Below are positions 17,574-27,900 of a stretch of DNA of 64,000 bases, one piece after another. The stretch is taken from contig NZ_AJXU01000007.1 of NCBI RefSeq assembly GCF_000264315.1, positions 108,600 through 172,599 on the forward strand, in the 5' to 3' direction. Every line of letters starts with the position of its first letter. Within the stretch, counting starts at the first letter, position 1. This DNA is from Rhodanobacter fulvus Jip2 (GTDB lineage: Bacteria; Pseudomonadota; Gammaproteobacteria; Xanthomonadales; Rhodanobacteraceae). A program made the position numbers and the translations under genes. The notes beneath the pieces are model-generated. The model was not told where the DNA came from. It searched no databases and saw nothing but the letters and a program-made list of their open reading frames with translations.

Positions 17574-18938
17574 ATGACTCACCCGGCAAGCGGCAACGTC
17601 GCACTGGCCACACGCGACCTGAAACATGTGTGGCACCCCTGCACCCAGATGCAAGATCACGAAAGCGTACCGCTGGTACCGATCGTGCGCGGCGAAGGCG
17701 CCTGGCTGATCGACGCCGAAGGCCGTCGTTATCTCGATGGCATCAGCTCGTGGTGGACCAACATCTTTGGCCACGCCAATCCCCGCATCGCCGCGGCGCT
17801 GGCCGACCAGGCCAGCACGCTGGAGCACGTCATCTTCGCCGGCTTCACCCACGAACCGGCGATCGAGTTGGCCGAGAAGCTTGTAGCCATTACGCCGCCC
17901 GGGCTGGACAAGGTGTTCTTCGCGGACAATGGCTCGTCGGCGGTCGAGGTCGCGCTGAAGATGAGCTTCCACTATTGGCTCAACCAGGGCCATGGCGAGA
18001 AGACGCGCTTCATCGCGCTCAGCGGCAGCTACCACGGCGAAACGCTGGGCGCGCTGTCGGTAAGCGATGTGGCGCTGTACCGCAAAACCTATGCGCCGCT
18101 GCTGCTGACGCCCTTCCTGACACCGTCGCCGGATGCCTACGAAGGCGAGCCGGGCGAAAATCCACAACAGACGGCCGCCCGACGATTACGTGAGTTGCGC
18201 ACGCTGCTGGAAAGCCACGCGCATGAAACCTGCGCGGTGATCGTCGAGCCTTTGGTGCAGTGTGCCGGCGGCATGCGCATGTATCACCCGGATTATCTGG
18301 TGGGCCTGCGCGCGCTGTGCGATGAGTTCTCGGTGCATTTCATTGCCGATGAAATCGCCGTGGGCTTTGGCCGCACCGGCAGCCTGTTCGCCTGCGAGCA
18401 GGCGGGCGTGTCACCGGATTTCATGTGCTTGTCGAAAGGGCTTACCGCCGGCTTCCTGCCGCTCTCGGTGACCCTCACCACCAACGACGTCTACGACGCG
18501 TTCTATGCCGAATACAACGCCGGCAAGGCGTTCCTGCATTCGCACAGCTACACCGGCAACCCGCTGGCCTGTCGCGTGGCGCTGGAAACCCTGGCGATCT
18601 TCCGCGACGAACCCGTACTTGATCGCAACCGGAAGCTGGCCGCCCACCTGGCGCAGCGACTGGCGCCGCTTCGCGACCACCCGCACGTGGCCGATGTGCG
18701 CCAGACCGGCATGATTGCCGCGGTGGAACTGGTGGCTGACAAAGCCACCCGCCGGCCGTTCGACAGCAAAGAGCGGCGCGGAATGCGCGTCTACCTGCAC
18801 GGTTTGCAGCAAGGTGTGTTGCTGCGGCCGCTGGGCAACGTGGTGTATTTCATGCCCCCCTACGTCGTGACGGAACAGGAAATCGATTTGCTGGTCGATA
18901 CCGCGATCGCTGGTATTGAACGTGCCGTGGCAGGCTGA
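17574..18938 (+). CDS. bioA: Adenosylmethionine-8-amino-7-oxononanoate aminotransferase
   Basis: Class III PLP aminotransferase of biotin synthesis, 454 residues, which converts KAPA to DAPA with S-adenosylmethionine as amino donor. Seen: HPCTQM at the N-terminus, DGISSWWTN, DNGSSAVEVALKM, YHGETLGALSV, the PLP Asp in FIADEIAVGFGRTG and the Schiff-base lysine K288 in CLSKGLTAG. Start ATG 17574 has little room for a leader, since gspN starts 63 bases away in the other direction. rsmE follows after 24 bases. Confidence 0.96.
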   Translation: MTHPASGNVALATRDLKHVWHPCTQMQDHESVPLVPIVRGEGAWLIDAEGRRYLDGISSWWTNIFGHANPRIAAALADQASTLEHVIFAGFTHEPAIELAEKLVAITPPGLDKVFFADNGSSAVEVALKMSFHYWLNQGHGEKTRFIALSGSYHGETLGALSVSDVALYRKTYAPLLLTPFLTPSPDAYEGEPGENPQQTAARRLRELRTLLESHAHETCAVIVEPLVQCAGGMRMYHPDYLVGLRALCDEFSVHFIADEIAVGFGRTGSLFACEQAGVSPDFMCLSKGLTAGFLPLSVTLTTNDVYDAFYAEYNAGKAFLHSHSYTGNPLACRVALETLAIFRDEPVLDRNRKLAAHLAQRLAPLRDHPHVADVRQTGMIAAVELVADKATRRPFDSKERRGMRVYLHGLQQGVLLRPLGNVVYFMPPYVVTEQEIDLLVDTAIAGIERAVAG

Positions 18939-18962
18939 CTCTCTCGATCGCGGATCGCTCCC

Positions 18963-19697
18963 ATGCGTACCATTCGTATCCACGTTGACGTATCGCTGAT
19001 GGCCGGCGCGGAGCTGACCTTGCCGGCGCAGGCTGGAGAACACGTCGCCCGCGTACTGCGCCTGGTCGCTGGCGATCCGCTGACCCTGTTCAACGGCGAC
19101 GGCAACGACTACCCGTCCACCATCGAACGCACCGGCAAGCGCGAGGTCGTGGTGCGCGTGACCGCCGGGCAGCCGGCGCGGACGGAATCACCACTGCAGC
19201 TGACACTGGCGCAGGCGGTGGCGCGCGGCGAGAAGATGGACCTGATCATGCAGAAGGCCACGGAGTTGGGCGTGGTGCGGATCGTGCCGCTGCTGACGGA
19301 GCGCTCGGAGGTGAAACTCGACGCTGCCCGCGCCGAAAAGCGCCTGGCCCATTGGCGTTCGGTGGTCGCCAGCGCCTGTGAACAGAGCGGTCGGGCGCGG
19401 TTGCCGGAGGTCCTGGGCGCACAACCGCTGCAGACATGGCTGGATCAGCTGGCCGACGACGGTGCGTTGCGCCTGGCGCTGTTACCCGACGGCACACGGA
19501 ACGCGCGCGATCTTCGTTTCGGGCCGGCCGGCGGCACGCTGGTGATCGGCCCCGAAGGCGGCCTCGGCGAACGCGACATACAGGCCCTGACGGCGCACGG
19601 TTTTGCCGGGCTGCGCCTGGGTCCGCGCATCCTGCGCACGGAAACGGCGGGGATGGCGGCACTTGCGGCGCTGCAGGCGCTGCACGGCGACGCCTGA
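18963..19697 (+). CDS. rsmE: 16S rRNA (uracil-1498-N3)-methyltransferase
   Basis: SPOUT-fold methyltransferase, 244 residues. N-terminal PUA-like domain (HVARVLRLVAGDPLTLFNGDG) and the knotted C-terminal SAM site: MDLIMQKATELGV, VIGPEGGLGERD and LRLGPRILRTETA. It is convergent with chpC; the two stop codons are only four bases apart and no terminator lies between them. Confidence 0.95.
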   Translation: MRTIRIHVDVSLMAGAELTLPAQAGEHVARVLRLVAGDPLTLFNGDGNDYPSTIERTGKREVVVRVTAGQPARTESPLQLTLAQAVARGEKMDLIMQKATELGVVRIVPLLTERSEVKLDAARAEKRLAHWRSVVASACEQSGRARLPEVLGAQPLQTWLDQLADDGALRLALLPDGTRNARDLRFGPAGGTLVIGPEGGLGERDIQALTAHGFAGLRLGPRILRTETAGMAALAALQALHGDA

Positions 19698-19701
19698 CGC
19701 C

Positions 19702-20268
19702 TCAATCGTCGGAATCGGCCCATGACGACGGCGCGGACGTGGAGTCCACGCGTTCGAAGTCGGCGTGGCCTTCGCCTGCCTCGTCCGACTCCATGACATC
19801 CGCCTGCTGCAGCAAGGTCAGCAGTTCCGTCTCAATGCCTTCCATGTCCGGAATCACCGCGACATCGTCGCGCACCAGCACCCTGGCACGGATGCCCGGC
19901 GGCAATTCGGTGCCGTCATGGGTCGGGATGATCAGCTCGGCGTTGAGCGTGGTAAGGCGCGGGAAACCCTGCGTGACCAGCGCCATGAACGGCATCTGCG
20001 CATTGCCACTCAGTGTCTTCAGCACGGCGACGCGGGAACTGAGTTCGGCGTCGCCCTCTTCCGCGCCGGAAAGCCGGGTGAACGACACCAGCGGTACCCG
20101 CCAGCCGCGCCAGGCAATGCGCCCGAGCAACCACGCCGGTGCGCCGGCTACCGACTCCGCTTCGGGCAGGGTGATGACCTCGGCCACGGTGGCGTTGGGC
20201 AACAACAAGCGCATATGGCCTACCGGCACCAGGATGCAGCGGATTTCGCGCGGCAGCGGATCACTCAT
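19702..20268 (-). CDS. chpC: CheW-like chemotaxis protein ChpC
   Basis: 188 residues; the first ~145 have a CheW-type fold (MRLLLPNATVAEVITLP, LLGRIAWRGWRVPLVSF) and the rest is an acidic tail. Last gene of the Pil-Chp operon, matching the place of ChpC in Pseudomonas aeruginosa, where it acts as a second CheW-like adaptor between receptor and ChpA. Starts four bases before the chpB-like stop. Divergence from PilI is high, so assignment rests on fold and position. Confidence 0.82.
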   Translation of the reverse strand: MSDPLPREIRCILVPVGHMRLLLPNATVAEVITLPEAESVAGAPAWLLGRIAWRGWRVPLVSFTRLSGAEEGDAELSSRVAVLKTLSGNAQMPFMALVTQGFPRLTTLNAELIIPTHDGTELPPGIRARVLVRDDVAVIPDMEGIETELLTLLQQADVMESDEAGEGHADFERVDSTSAPSSWADSDD

Positions 20269-21965
20269 GGATACACCTCGATCAGATGCGCCGCCAACTC
20301 ATGCGGGGCACCGGAAAAACTGACCAGTCGCTCGGCAAAAATGCTGCCGACCATATCGGAATACTGCACGTCGGGCGCGGCTTCGACCCAGACCTCGCCA
20401 CCCAGATCGTGTACGGCCTGGGCGCCGGCAACCGCGTCGGTGGAGCGTCCGGCGAACACGATCGACACCACGTCGCGCCCGAAAATAGTGGCGACCGTGC
20501 TGAAATTGGCGTCGATCGAGGATTCGTTGCCCGCATCGGGCGCGTTGCCCTGCACGGTTATCGTGCCGTCGCGGCGCAACGAAACCTGGGACGCCGCCGG
20601 CACCACCAGCAGTTCGCCGGGTACGGCATGGTCACCGTCGGTTGCCAGCCGAACGGGCAACGGCCCGCCGCCGACCGACAGCACTTCCATCAGCCCCGAT
20701 ATCGATTGCGCACCCAGGTGCTGGGTGAGCAGAAAGGTCGACCGCGTGGGTTCCGTCAACGCCGAAAGGAATTCGCACACCGAGTCCAGCCCGTCGGCAG
20801 CCGCGCCCAGCAACACGACCCGATGCAAGCCGTGAGTGTTGTCGTCCAGGTGCATCTCGCTGGCATGCGAGTAGGGCTGCGGCGCCACCGCCTCTTCCAT
20901 CGTCAGCAATTGCAGGCTCATCACCGGCTCGGTGGCCGGTGCCGCGTGTTCGACCTCGGGCAAGAGGAATTCGGCAGCAGTCTGTTTCACCACGCCGAAA
21001 TCCGTGGCGGATGCCGTGCCGGGCGCCGGCGCGGGTGCGACGGCGGTGTCATCATCCAGCAAGGCCCAGCTGTCGGGCGCACTCACCACGGTGGGTGCCG
21101 GGGCCTTTTCGGAGGCAGGTGCAGCGTCACCAGCCAGGGACAGATCCGACGGCAGGTGATCGAAATCGAAACTCGTGGCCGCTGCGGCAACCGGTTCGGC
21201 GGCAAGGTGATCGGTACCGACGCTGTCCTCAGCGGAGGGTTCATCCACGACATCGGCCGCACCGGCCGCTTCGCCAGCCACGTCGCCGAATTCACCATCG
21301 TGCAGTTCGGGCGCGTTTTCGAAATAACGCAGGCCCGAGCCGAACTCGTCTTCGCCCGTCGCCAGGGCATCGGAGGCCAGCATGGCCTCGAGCTCGGCTT
21401 CGAGACTATTGGAATCGACGTTCCCGGGTGCATCAAGGCTCTGGTCGATCGATGCAGGCTCGTCGAAAGCCAGCGCACCGTCGGTCTCCGGCGCGGAGGA
21501 TGCGGTCGTCGCGTCGACGTCTTCAGTGGCAGGGATACTGTCGACCGTGAACTCGGCGCTTTCGGCCGCCGACGGGGCCACGGTAGGTACGACCAGACTG
21601 GCGGCGGTGAGCGGCCGTGGCGGGTCGACATCGGCGGAGGCCATGACCTTGGCCGCCAGATGGCGCGCCCAGCGGGCGCGATCCCAGCCTTCTAGCGCGC
21701 GGCTGGCCTGGCCGTCATTGAAAACCACGCGTGGCGTATCGCCGTCGATCACGTCATACAGGCGATCAAGCGCGTCGTCGTTCTCGTCGTCGAGATTCAC
21801 CACCACGACCTCGGCCCCGCTTTCCATCAGCAGATCCCGGCTGAGGCTGACCATGCTGCCTTCGTGCACGATCCGTGCGCCATGCTCCTGTAGCGCCAGA
21901 CGCAACTGGCTGCCCAGTTCGCCGTCGCCGAAAAGCAATGCGATCCCCGGGCCGGATTCAGTCAT
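20265..21965 (-). CDS. chpB: ChpB-like CheB-family protein without catalytic serine
   Basis: 566 residues: a degenerate receiver-like N-terminus (about 5-115), a long acidic, low-complexity linker (about 125-375), and a C-terminal CheB-methylesterase-like domain. Compared with the Ser-His-Asp triad of CheB (GASTGG / TQH / GMGxDG), His416 and Asp510 are present, but the serine is alanine (GAAADG, Ala389). The demethylase is therefore probably inactive. The CheR-type pilK is also missing from this operon. ATG 21965 has GGAG seven bases upstream; ATG 21983 is a weaker alternative. It overlaps the end of chpA by eight bases. Confidence 0.8.
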   Translation of the reverse strand: MTESGPGIALLFGDGELGSQLRLALQEHGARIVHEGSMVSLSRDLLMESGAEVVVVNLDDENDDALDRLYDVIDGDTPRVVFNDGQASRALEGWDRARWARHLAAKVMASADVDPPRPLTAASLVVPTVAPSAAESAEFTVDSIPATEDVDATTASSAPETDGALAFDEPASIDQSLDAPGNVDSNSLEAELEAMLASDALATGEDEFGSGLRYFENAPELHDGEFGDVAGEAAGAADVVDEPSAEDSVGTDHLAAEPVAAAATSFDFDHLPSDLSLAGDAAPASEKAPAPTVVSAPDSWALLDDDTAVAPAPAPGTASATDFGVVKQTAAEFLLPEVEHAAPATEPVMSLQLLTMEEAVAPQPYSHASEMHLDDNTHGLHRVVLLGAAADGLDSVCEFLSALTEPTRSTFLLTQHLGAQSISGLMEVLSVGGGPLPVRLATDGDHAVPGELLVVPAASQVSLRRDGTITVQGNAPDAGNESSIDANFSTVATIFGRDVVSIVFAGRSTDAVAGAQAVHDLGGEVWVEAAPDVQYSDMVGSIFAERLVSFSGAPHELAAHLIEVYP

Positions 21966-24900
21966 GGGCCGGCTCCGACGCATGCAGTTCCAGCACCTCG
22001 CCGATCTGCGTCAGCAGGTCGGCCTCCTGGTACGGCTTGCCGAGATAACGCTCCACACCGATGTCGAGTGCCCGCTGGCGATGTTTGTCGCCACTGCGCG
22101 AGGTGATCATGATGATCGGCACGCCGCTGAGACGCGGGTCGGCCTTCATCAGTGTCGCCAGCTCGTAGCCGTCCATACGTGGCATCTCGATGTCCAGCAG
22201 CATCAGGTCGGGGACGCGCTCATGCAGTTTCTCGACCGCATCGACACCGTCCTTGGCGGTGCTGACCTCGTATTCATGACGCTCGAGCACGCGGCTGGTG
22301 ACCTTGCGCATGGTGATGGAATCGTCCACCACCATGACCAGCGGCCGCACCCGGACTTCCTCGATGACCGGCGCCTGCAGGGCACTGAGCCCCTCCGCCA
22401 GGCGCTGTTCGCGACGGGTGATGCCGTGGCGAACCAGTGGTGCCAGATCCAGAATGATCAGCACCGAGCCATCGCCCATGATGGTGGCGCCGAGCAGGCC
22501 CGGCACCGAACTGATCTGCGGGCCCACCGACTTGACCACGATTTCGTGGGAGCCCAGCACCGCGTCGATCCGGATAGCTGCACGCAAGTCGCCGGCACGA
22601 GTAAGCAACAGGGGCTGCTGCTCGCCTTCGGGCGGCAAACCAGGCGGCAACCCGAGCAGTTCGGCCAGGTCGTGGATGGCATAGGGCTCGTTGCCATGGG
22701 AGAAGGTGGGTTCACCCTGCTCCAGCAGTGCCGTCATCTCCTCGGCGTCAATCCGCGCGACGCCCTGGACCGACGTCATCGGGATGGCAAACGTGGCCTC
22801 GCCAATGCGTACCAGGATCGCCTGCGTCACCGCCAGAGTGAATGGCAGGCGCAGCACGAACGTGGTGCCCTTGCCCGCGGTCGATTCGATCGACAACGAG
22901 CCGCCCAGCTGCTTGATCTCGTTGGCCACCACGTCCATGCCGACGCCGCGACCGGCCAGCTGGGTGATCTTGCCCGCGGTGGAGAAGCCGGCCTGGGTGA
23001 TCAGACCCAGCAGTTGATCGTCGCTGGGGTTGGCGTCGGCACGGAGCAGCCCGCGCTCGATACCACGGGCACGGATCGCCTCGCGATCAAGACCGCGGCC
23101 ATCGTCGCTGACGCGCACCACCACCTCGGTCGCCTCGCGCGCCACCCGGATATGCACCGCGCCTTCGGCCGGCTTGCCGACCTTGCGTCGTTCGTCCGGC
23201 GTTTCGATGCCGTGTGCGATGGCATTGCGCAGCATGTGCTCGAACGGTGCCTTGATGCGGTCGAGCAGGTTGCGATCCATTTCGCCGTGCGCACCGTCCA
23301 CATAGAGCTGCGCGTGCTTGCCCTCTTCCTGGGCGGCCTGGCGCAAGGTGCGGCGCAGGTTGGGAACCATGGTGTCGAACGGCAGCATGCGGGTACGCAG
23401 CAGACCGTCCTGCAGGTCCGTGCTGACACGCGACTGCTGGATCAGCAGTGTTTCGGCCTGACGCGTCAGTTCGTCCAGCGTGCTCTGGATGGAAACCAAA
23501 TCGGACACCGACTCGGCCAGCGCACGGGAGTACTGCTGCAGTTGGGAATAACGATCGAGCTCGAGCGGATCGAACACGGTGGTGAGGCCCGCCTCGCGGT
23601 GCTCGCGCTGGAAGCGCGCGATGATCTGCGCTTCGGTCTCGATTTCCAGCATGCGCAGCTGGCTGCGCAGGCGGGCCACGGTCTGTTCCAGCTCGACCAG
23701 GTTGAAGCGGTAGCCGGCAACCTGCTGCTCCAGCCGCGAACGGTAGATGGCCACTTCGCCGGCATGGTTGACGAGACTGTCCAGCAGATCGGCGCGAACG
23801 CGGATCTGTTCCTGCGTCGAGCGGACCTCTTCCTCCGCCTCGGGCAACAGCCCCGGCAGATCGCCGTCTGGCGTGCGCTCACCGGACGCCGCCACCGGCG
23901 ACGTCGGCGACGCCGCCTCGGGCATCGCAATGGCAGCCAGCACGTCGTCGTTGGTGAAGCCTTCCTCACCGGCGAGCGCCAGCAGCCGGTCGATCGCCGC
24001 CTGCGGGTATTCGACCGCCTGGCGATGCGCCACTTGCTGCACCATCGCGTTGAGCTGGTCAAAGCTGGATTCCAGCGCGCCGATCAACGAGGGCGTACCC
24101 GCCGATTCGACCGGTTTCTCCAGCAGTGTCTCGATCGCGTGAGCCAGATCGCCGATCGCCGCCAGGCCCGAGATGCGCGCGCCGCCCTTGAGCGTATGCA
24201 GGTCGCGCTGAAGCTCTCCCACGTAGCCGAGTTCCGCCGGCTCGGCGCGCCACTGCGCCAGCACGCCATCAGCGTGATCCAGGATTTCATGTGCCTCATC
24301 GAGAAACACTTCGAGCAAGTCGTCATCGAGGGCGTTGGCGGCAGGCGCCTCTTCGGCACCCCCTTCCACGGTTGTCGATGCCACACCGGCATCGACGGCG
24401 TGGGTCGCCTGCCGCGCCAGCGCGGCAGCCTCCGACGCCTCACGCTCGGCGAGCTCGCGCGCCTCACGCTCACGGCGTTGGGCGGCCTCGCGCTCGGCCG
24501 CTTCACGTTCGGCCGATGCACGCGCTTCGGCCTCGCGCTGTGCCGCCGCTTCGCGCTCGGCGGCTTCGCGCGCAGCAGCTTCGCGCTCGACGGCCTCCAG
24601 CTCCGCGGCAAGCTCCTCGGCCAGCCCGGTGTCATCCAGCTCGTCTTGCTGCGCGTCGACGGCGGCGTTCTCGTCATCCGTTCGGACGACATCGTCGTCT
24701 TCGATATCGCTGTCGCGGGTTTCCCCGGGTTCGAACGCATCCAGCGCCGCCATCAACTCATTGGCGAACGTCTCGTGGTGCGCATCGTCAGCGTCGGCCG
24801 CAGGCTCAATGCCGTCGCCAAAGGTGACCGCCGGCGACGCCCCCGACAATGCCTCGTCGGCAGGCGCCTCGTCGGCGATGGCCGGCGCCTCGTCATTGTC

Positions 24901-27900
24901 GACCGGCGTCGCGTCCAGTTCGTGCGACGGCACCCAGGCGTCCAGATCATGCTCCGCACCCAATGCCGCCGCGGCATCTTCCAGGTCGTCGGGACGGGAT
25001 TCGTACACCACGTGGGCCACCTGCGACTCGGAGTACAAGTCGCGCATGGCCACGATCTGGTCGACCAGCGTATCCACGACGGGCAACTGCGGATCGGCCG
25101 CGTCGAATTGCTCCATCACGGTATCGACCACGTCCGCCGCCTCGCCCAGAAGGCGGAGGCCTTCGCTGGACAACGGTACATCGGCGGCGCGCAGGCGCTT
25201 GAGCAAGCCTTCCAGCGGCGACAACACCTGCATCAGCAAGGCGATGTCGACCATGGCGATGGCTCCGTGCAAGGTATGCACGGCGCGCAGCAATTCTTCC
25301 CCCACCCGCAGTTCGGTGCCCGCGCGGTGGATGGCGCCGCGTATCGTCTGCAGATACTGGGCCACTTCGCTGCGCAGGATCTCCAGCAGAACCGGATCCA
25401 CCGGCGGCATCACCGGCAGCGGCAAGGCTTCGACCGGTTCGATGTCATCGTCCGGGGCGCCTGCCAGCGTATGGGCGTCGGTGATGCCGGCCTGCGGAAT
25501 CGCTGCCGCATCCGCGTCCATGCGCGGCACGCGGCGGCGTACGACCCGGCGAACCGTTTCGGTAACGACCGACGGATGGCCCTCGACCCGCGCGCCCTGC
25601 TCGCCAGCGGCCAGTCGTTCGGCCACGTCCATGATGGCGCCGAGCGGTGCCTTCAGCGTGCCTTCGCCCTTGAGCGCGGCCAGCAATTGCGGCAATGCAT
25701 CGATGGCATGACGCACCATCGCCTGCACGCCTTCATGCGGCTCGATGCTGTTGTCCAGCACGCGATTGAGCGCGCTTTCGACCTTCCATGCGAATTCGCC
25801 GAGCACGCTGGCGCCAACCAGCCGGCCCGACCCTTTCAATGTATGGAACGAGCGGCGGATGGCCGTCAGTGAGGACAACTGCGAGGGGTCGTCCAGCCAG
25901 ACCTTTTCGGCCTCGGTCAGGTTGTCGATTTCTTCCTGCATCTCCTCCAGGAAGATTTCGCGGATGTCGTCATCGATGCCTTCGGCGTTGGCATTGAAGC
26001 CGGCGGTGGCCGCCCGCGGATCGGTGACCGGAACCTGCTCGACGATCTCCTCTTCGATTTCGACCCAGTCCTCGTCCGCAGCACTTTCAGCCGATTCGGG
26101 TTTCAGGGATTCTGTTTCAGCCAGACGCAGGCCATCGATATCCTGCGCGGAGCGCGGCGAGGATTCGTCTCCGCCAATGATCAGCTCATGGATGCTGTCG
26201 CCCGGATGCACGCTCACCGACTCGGACAGCTCGACATGTTCGTCGTCCGTCGACAGTGCATCGACGGCCACCGGCGGCAGGGTTTCGGGCAATTCGCGCG
26301 CGGCTGGCGGCGGCCAGTAACCCAGCAGGCCCAGGCTGTGCTCGGCGACGTCAAGGATATGTTCCAGGCCACCGCGGTGTTCGCGGGCAGCCTCAAGGTA
26401 ATACTCCAGCGCAGCCAGCGCATCGGCCAGGTGGTCCATCTGCGCACCATCGGGCACGCGTCGATCAAGCAGCAGCTCATTGCCGATGAAGCGACTGATG
26501 CCTTCGGCCAGCTCGGCGGGGCGTGCCGTGGACAGCATGCGCAACGCACCGGCCACTTCATCCATCAACGCCGGGCTGCCGGCGAGATGCTCGTGCTGCC
26601 AGCCGGATTCACTGAACGCCACGATCGCGTCCTTGACCTTGCCGGTGTTGCTGATCGCTTCCTGCATCAACGCCACGACGATGCCCATGGCCTCGCTGCG
26701 GGGAACGCCGACCACACCTTCGTCGCCTTCCGTCACACCCTCGGCGCCGAGGCTTTCGATGTGGTCGTCCAGCGATGCCTCGACATAGAGCAGCGCGCCG
26801 GCGACATCGAGCAACGCGGCCTCGTCGGCACTGCGCATGTGATTGGCGATCTCGTCGAGAACCTGCCGCTGCTCGACAACCATCCGCCGCGGCACCGCCA
26901 GCGCCAGCATGCCGAGCGTGTCGCCAACACGCTCCAGCACTTCGCCCTGGGCGGCCAACTGCGCCGGATCACCGTCCACCTGGCGCAGGAACAGATCCAG
27001 CGCTTCCTTCACCCGCAACAAATCATCTTTCAGCGCGCGCGATACGGAGTCGAGCAAGGCGCGGTTGTGACCGGCCATCGATCCGCGCGCGTGCTCCAGC
27101 TCGCTGGCGTCAGGCACCTGGCGATCGAGCGCGTACGTGGATTGCAGCAGCTCCATCTGCGGGCTGCGCTGCGGCGATTGCGCCACCAGATAGAGCAGCT
27201 GGCACGCCAGTTCGTCGGCATCACCGCCCCGCAAACTGTCTTCGCCATGTTCGACCAGCTCGCGGATATTGCGATCGACCTTGCCGATCAGCTGGCGAAT
27301 TTCGGTCGTACGATTCTTGAACAAGCCTTGCCCAAGGCCTTCCAGTACACCCGCTGCAATCCACCACAACCGGCGACCGTGCACGTGATAGCAACGCGCG
27401 GCAATTTCCAGCAGCGTGGTGCGCATGCCGGCCAGCTGGCGCGTCGGGTCCTCGCCACGGAACCAGCCCAGCAACTGTCGCTGGAAGCGAAGCCGCAGCG
27501 CGGTCAACTCACCACGACGCGCCTCGGCATGCGACTCGCTCATGGCGGCGGGCGCCTGCTCCGGCAGGAAGGCGTCGAGATTGGGATGGAACAAGGCCGA
27601 TTCGGAAAGCGGTGGCTTTTCGATGACCCCACGCAGGTCGTTGAGCAGCGGCAGCAATACCACCGGCACGTCGCGATGCCCGCCGGACAGGCGTTCGAGA
27701 TAGTCCGGCAACTGCATCAGGCCACGCATCAATACGGCGTAGGCTTCTTCGCGGTTGCCCACCTGGTCGTCGAGCAGCGCGCGGGAAACCGCTTCCATCT
27801 CGGCGGCCGCCATGGCGGCGCCATGCAACTCCACCATTTGCAAGGTGCCGCGCACCTGGTGCAACTGGTCCATGCACGAACGCATGACGCTGCGATCGGC

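Noticed and set aside
21382..25872. A 1496-codon open frame on the plus strand opposite chpA.
   Set aside because: It is antisense to a clearly conserved kinase, its translation is low-complexity Arg/Gln/His-rich, and such long shadow frames are normal in high-GC DNA.
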